From: an uncultured Ruminococcus sp.
GTDB lineage: Bacteria > Bacillota > Clostridia > Oscillospirales > Ruminococcaceae
Reading direction: 5' to 3'
Length of the DNA stretch: 7,603 nt
Assembly (NCBI GenBank): GCA_946537565.1
Contig: CAMNFW010000097.1
Location: forward strand, 1 to 7,603
The position numbers and the translations under genes are program-made. Positions 5,010 to 7,603 of the stretch are shown piece after piece (positions within the stretch are counted from its first letter, which is position 1; every line of letters begins with the position of its first letter). Below the pieces are notes generated by a model. The model was not told where the DNA came from. It did not search any database and worked only from the letters and a program-made list of their open reading frames with translations.

Positions 5010-6404
5010 ATGACAAAAACTATGGATCTTACTAAGGGAAAGGTAAGCAGTGTAATACTGAAATTTTATTTTCCGCTGCTGGCAACAGCTATGCTTCAGC
5101 AGCTTTATTCCTTCGCCGATACCGCTGTGGTCGGAAGGGGACTGGGGGACAATGCTCTGGCAGCAGTGGGCAATATGGGTTCACTTTGCTTTCTTATTAT
5201 AGGCTTTTCAATGGGACTTGCCAACGGTTTCTCTATTCTTATCGCCCAGCATTTCGGTGAAAAAAATTATCCCCGCCTCAGACAGACTCTTAAAGGGATA
5301 CTGTTCCTTTCAGGCGGCATCACTGTTCTGCTCTCAGCTCTGAGCATTCTCTTCCTGCGGAGAATACTGATACTCTTGCAGACAGAAGATATTATTCTCC
5401 ATGACAGCCTGATGTACGGCTATGTCATCTTCGGCGGACTTTTTGCAACTATCGCTTACAATATGAGTGCTGGTATCCTGCGCTCTCTTGGTGACAGCAA
5501 AACTCCGCTGAAAGCTATTATCATTTCATCTGTGCTGAATATCGGAATGGACTGCTTCTTTATATTTGTACTGCATACAGGTGTTGCCGGAGCTGCCGCT
5601 GCTACTATAATCTCTCAGGTAGTTTCTGCCGGGATCTGCTTGAAAAGACTTGCCGGCATTGATTTCCTGAAAGGCGAAAATACCGACAAAAAGCCTGATC
5701 TCCGCCTTTATGTCATGCTGCTGAAAAACGGCGTGCCAATGGCGCTTATGAATTCTATCACAGCTGTCGGCTGTATGACTGTGCAGTATTATGTCAACGG
5801 TCTGGGCGTTGCATCTGCCTCAGCCTATGCCGCCTGTAGTAAGTATATTAATATGTTCATGCAGCCTGCCTGCACTGCCGGTGCCACGATCTCTGCTTAT
5901 ACCGGTCAGAATTTCGGCGCAAAGCGTTTTGACCGGATAAAAGAGGGTCTGCATACCTGTATTAAAATTGCTCTTGTTTCATATGCAATGCTCGGCTCAG
6001 CGATGTTTCTTTTCCCGCATCTCCTTGCAAAGGTTCTCCTGACCGGCTCTGAACAGATAAGCTATGCAGTTCAGTTCCTTCCGATATGCGGTGTTATGCT
6101 GTTTTCAGTTGATCTGCTGTTTGTATACCGCAATGCTGTTCAGGGAATGGGATTTCCGATCATACCCATGATGTCAGGAATACTTGAAATGGTGCTTCGT
6201 ATTGGAACTATCTCAATTTTTATCGGATCGCTGGGTTTTCGGGCTACAGCTTTTGCAGAGGTGTTTGCATGGTCAGGCGCACTGATCGTCAATATGAGCG
6301 CTTACTACTGGATATTCAACAGAGAAAAAAGATGCTCCGACCCTGCATTTCTTGTACATATAAATAAATCCGACTGCTTAAGACCTGTTTTCAGATCAAG
6401 ATAA
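5010..6404 (+). CDS. MATE family multidrug/sodium(proton) antiporter
   Basis: This 464-residue inner membrane transporter belongs to the MATE family, which exports drugs, dyes or metabolites using a sodium or proton gradient. About twelve hydrophobic segments form two homologous halves. Family-typical stretches are YSFADTAVVGRGLGDNALAAVG (33-54) and ILRSLGDSKTPLKA (146-159) in the first half; in the second half they are SAYAACSKYINMF and GATISAYTGQNFGAKR, then RNAVQGMGFPIIPMM. The start at 5010 is preferred over ATG 4992 or 5004 because GGAG (4998-5001) lies eight bases upstream. The C-terminus carries an unusual ~26-residue polar tail after YYWIFNREK. The gene is followed after 48 bases by an aldo/keto reductase in the same direction and faces the AraC gene, suggesting inducible efflux. 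The substrate cannot be read from sequence. Confidence 0.95.
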   Translation: MTKTMDLTKGKVSSVILKFYFPLLATAMLQQLYSFADTAVVGRGLGDNALAAVGNMGSLCFLIIGFSMGLANGFSILIAQHFGEKNYPRLRQTLKGILFLSGGITVLLSALSILFLRRILILLQTEDIILHDSLMYGYVIFGGLFATIAYNMSAGILRSLGDSKTPLKAIIISSVLNIGMDCFFIFVLHTGVAGAAAATIISQVVSAGICLKRLAGIDFLKGENTDKKPDLRLYVMLLKNGVPMALMNSITAVGCMTVQYYVNGLGVASASAYAACSKYINMFMQPACTAGATISAYTGQNFGAKRFDRIKEGLHTCIKIALVSYAMLGSAMFLFPHLLAKVLLTGSEQISYAVQFLPICGVMLFSVDLLFVYRNAVQGMGFPIIPMMSGILEMVLRIGTISIFIGSLGFRATAFAEVFAWSGALIVNMSAYYWIFNREKRCSDPAFLVHINKSDCLRPVFRSR

Positions 6405-6452
6405 TGCTGCGCTGTAAGGCTGGCGGCACTGTTATAAAGGAGGGTATTTACC

Positions 6453-7379
6453 ATGAAAATGATCAATATTGTCAATGGTCCGCAGAATGTTTCTGCCATA
6501 ATTCAGGGCTGTATGAGAATGCCGGCTCTTTCCAAAGAGGACGCTGCTAAGGTTATTCGCACTGCCTTCGACTGCGGCGTGAATTTCTTCGACCATGCTA
6601 CCTGTTATGGCAGCGGTGAGGCAGAGGAACGCTTCGCTCAGGCTTTTCCGCTGACCGGTATCCGCCGTGAGGATATTTTTATCCAGAGCAAATGCGGTCT
6701 CTGTCTGGACAGAAATGAATTCGACTGGACTAAGGATAATATACTGTCCAGCGTTGATGACAGCCTTCGCCGTCTGAATGTTGAATATCTGGACGCTCTG
6801 CTGCTGCACAGACCAGATCTTCTGTTTGAACCGGAGGAGGTGGCAGAGGCTTTTGAGCTGCTGGAAAAATCCGGTAAAGTCCGTCATTTCGGTGTCAGCA
6901 ACCTTATGCCCATGCAGATAGAGCTGCTCAGAAAGTTTTCATCTCAGCCGCTGGTCATCAATCAGGTACAGCTTTCACTGGAGCAGTCTCAGCTCATCGA
7001 CCAGGCTTTTTATATGAACAATAAAACTACGGATATGTCTGTGAACCGTGATGATTCCCTGCTGGATTACTGCCGTCTGAATGATATCACAATACAGGCA
7101 TGGTCACCGCTTCAATACGGAATGTTCCGTGGCACCTTCATTGATAACCCGGAATTTCCGGAGCTGAACAAGGCGCTCGCTGAAATTGCTGAGCGTGAGA
7201 ATGTTACAAAAGCTGCCGTTGCTGTTGCGTGGATACTTCGTCACCCGGCAAAAATGCAGGCGGTAGTTGGCACGATGAATCCTGAACATATCAAGGATAT
7301 TTGCAGTGCAGCCAATGTCACCCTTTCTCACCATGACTGGTATGCTCTTTACCTTGCTTCCGGAAAATTCCTGCCATGA
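6453..7379 (+). CDS. Aldo/keto reductase (YdhF-like)
   Basis: This 308-residue cytosolic NAD(P)H-dependent oxidoreductase has the aldo/keto reductase barrel fold and should reduce carbonyls to alcohols. The catalytic tetrad is complete: D47 (NFFDHA), Y52 (CYGSGEAEE), K80 (QSKCG) and H119 (LLLHRPD). GVSN after the fifth strand, INQVQLS, AWSPLQYG and the C-terminal cofactor-phosphate region (ILRHPAKMQAVVGTMNPEHIKD) are all in place. The long insert and the C-terminal ending resemble the E. coli YdhF group; the substrate is unknown. The start follows AAAGGAGGG (6436-6444) with 8-base spacing. It lies 48 bases after the MATE gene with no promoter or terminator apparent, so the pair is likely one transcript, ended by the hairpin at 7388. 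The pairing suggests chemical detoxification plus export, which is inference. Confidence 0.95.
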   Translation: MKMINIVNGPQNVSAIIQGCMRMPALSKEDAAKVIRTAFDCGVNFFDHATCYGSGEAEERFAQAFPLTGIRREDIFIQSKCGLCLDRNEFDWTKDNILSSVDDSLRRLNVEYLDALLLHRPDLLFEPEEVAEAFELLEKSGKVRHFGVSNLMPMQIELLRKFSSQPLVINQVQLSLEQSQLIDQAFYMNNKTTDMSVNRDDSLLDYCRLNDITIQAWSPLQYGMFRGTFIDNPEFPELNKALAEIAERENVTKAAVAVAWILRHPAKMQAVVGTMNPEHIKDICSAANVTLSHHDWYALYLASGKFLP

Positions 7380-7387
7380 GTTATAAC

Positions 7388-7425
7388 GGAGATACTTCAT
7401 GATCTGAGGTATCTCCTGTTTTTTT
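7388..7425 (+). terminator. Rho-independent terminator of the MATE/aldo-keto reductase operon
   Basis: GGAGATACTT (7388-7397) pairs with AGGTATCTCC (7407-7416) to give a 10-bp stem with one G-U pair and a 9-base loop. It is followed by TG and seven Ts (7419-7425). It begins eight bases after the aldo/keto reductase stop codon. Confidence 0.9.
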
Positions 7426-7569
7426 ATATCTGCGGAAACCCTCAGCCCTTTAATGCAGCTGCTGAAAAAATTATTCTGCCGTGAGATTAATGTATACTGC
7501 CGCTATGTGTTTAGGTCGGTAAACAGGAAGAGAACCATTGGTCTTTGGAGAATTTTGACAAAAAAGATG
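7426..7569. other. Non-coding stretch, no gene seen
   Basis: No ORF with a ribosome binding site was found on either strand. A short palindrome GCAGCTGC (7455-7462) and a weak TCAGC/GCTGA pairing are present but have no recognised role. The region separates the terminator at 7388 from the promoter at 7570. Confidence 0.6.
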
Positions 7570-7598
7570 TTGACACTTTATGTATTATATGTTATAAT
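7570..7598 (+). promoter_or_regulatory. Perfect extended -10 promoter at the right edge
   Basis: TTGACA (7570-7575) and TATAAT (7593-7598) are separated by exactly 17 bases, with an extended -10 TG at 7590-7591. Transcription would start just beyond the window edge, so its gene is not visible. A second TTGACA lies 15 bases upstream (7555-7560) but has no matching -10; it could be chance or part of a repeated regulator site. The architecture matches that of the promoter at 215-243. Confidence 0.8.
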
Positions 7599-7603
7599 TA
7601 CTA

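Noticed and set aside
6432..6887. Minus-strand open frame opposite the aldo/keto reductase start
   Set aside because: The aldo/keto reductase with its complete catalytic tetrad explains the region, and the antisense frame resembles nothing.
7441..7470. TCAGC/GCTGA hairpin followed by A-run
   Set aside because: On the plus strand it is followed by As rather than Ts, and on the minus strand the T-run precedes the hairpin, so it does not work as a terminator in either direction.

Overview
The window looks like chromosomal DNA from a low-to-moderate GC Gram-positive gut or rumen bacterium of the Clostridia, most likely a Ruminococcus-type Oscillospiraceae. The basis is strong AAGGAGG-type ribosome binding sites, near-consensus sigma-A promoters with TGn extended -10 boxes, short intergenic spaces, and proteins of clostridial type. 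The genus is inferred from the style of the proteins, not proven. No rRNA, tRNA, CRISPR array, insertion sequence or phage gene is visible.

Layout from left to right. Positions 1-214 hold no gene, only a possible leftward promoter (24-52) overlapping a perfect 14-bp palindrome. From 215 a perfect extended promoter (TTGACA-17-TATAAT) starts a leader of about 150 nt. The leader holds a 19-codon ORF with a good ribosome binding site (308-367), a rho-independent terminator lying inside that ORF (332-365), and an upstream segment (259-266) that can pair with the terminator's left arm. It precedes a stand-alone RibD-C/dihydrofolate-reductase-fold protein (401-1129) and a translationally coupled YaiI/YqxD (DUF188) protein (1126-1557). 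This looks like a conditional attenuator.

A second transcription unit starts at an extended -10 promoter (1613-1641). It encodes a 448-residue NYN-domain (PIN-like) putative ribonuclease with an unrecognised N-terminal half (1694-3040), an HD-domain phosphohydrolase (3054-3710), and a small three-helix membrane protein (3768-4100). The tight spacing suggests an operon, and the nuclease-phosphohydrolase pairing suggests nucleic acid or nucleotide metabolism, but the substrate is not readable from the sequence.

The third block is a divergent module. An AraC-family regulator (4132-4890, minus strand) faces a MATE efflux transporter (5010-6404), which is followed 48 nt later by an aldo/keto reductase (6453-7379) and a clear terminator (7388-7425). 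The shared intergenic region contains a TTGACT-17-TATTCT promoter for the regulator and, on the transporter side, a perfect -10 with a poor -35. That -10 overlaps a 12-bp-arm inverted repeat, a good operator candidate. The module reads as a regulated export/detoxification unit.

The last ~180 bases hold no gene. They end in a perfect extended promoter (7570-7598) firing rightward out of the window. The most interesting elements are the leader-peptide attenuator, the NYN-HD-membrane operon, and the operator dyad between the AraC and MATE genes.
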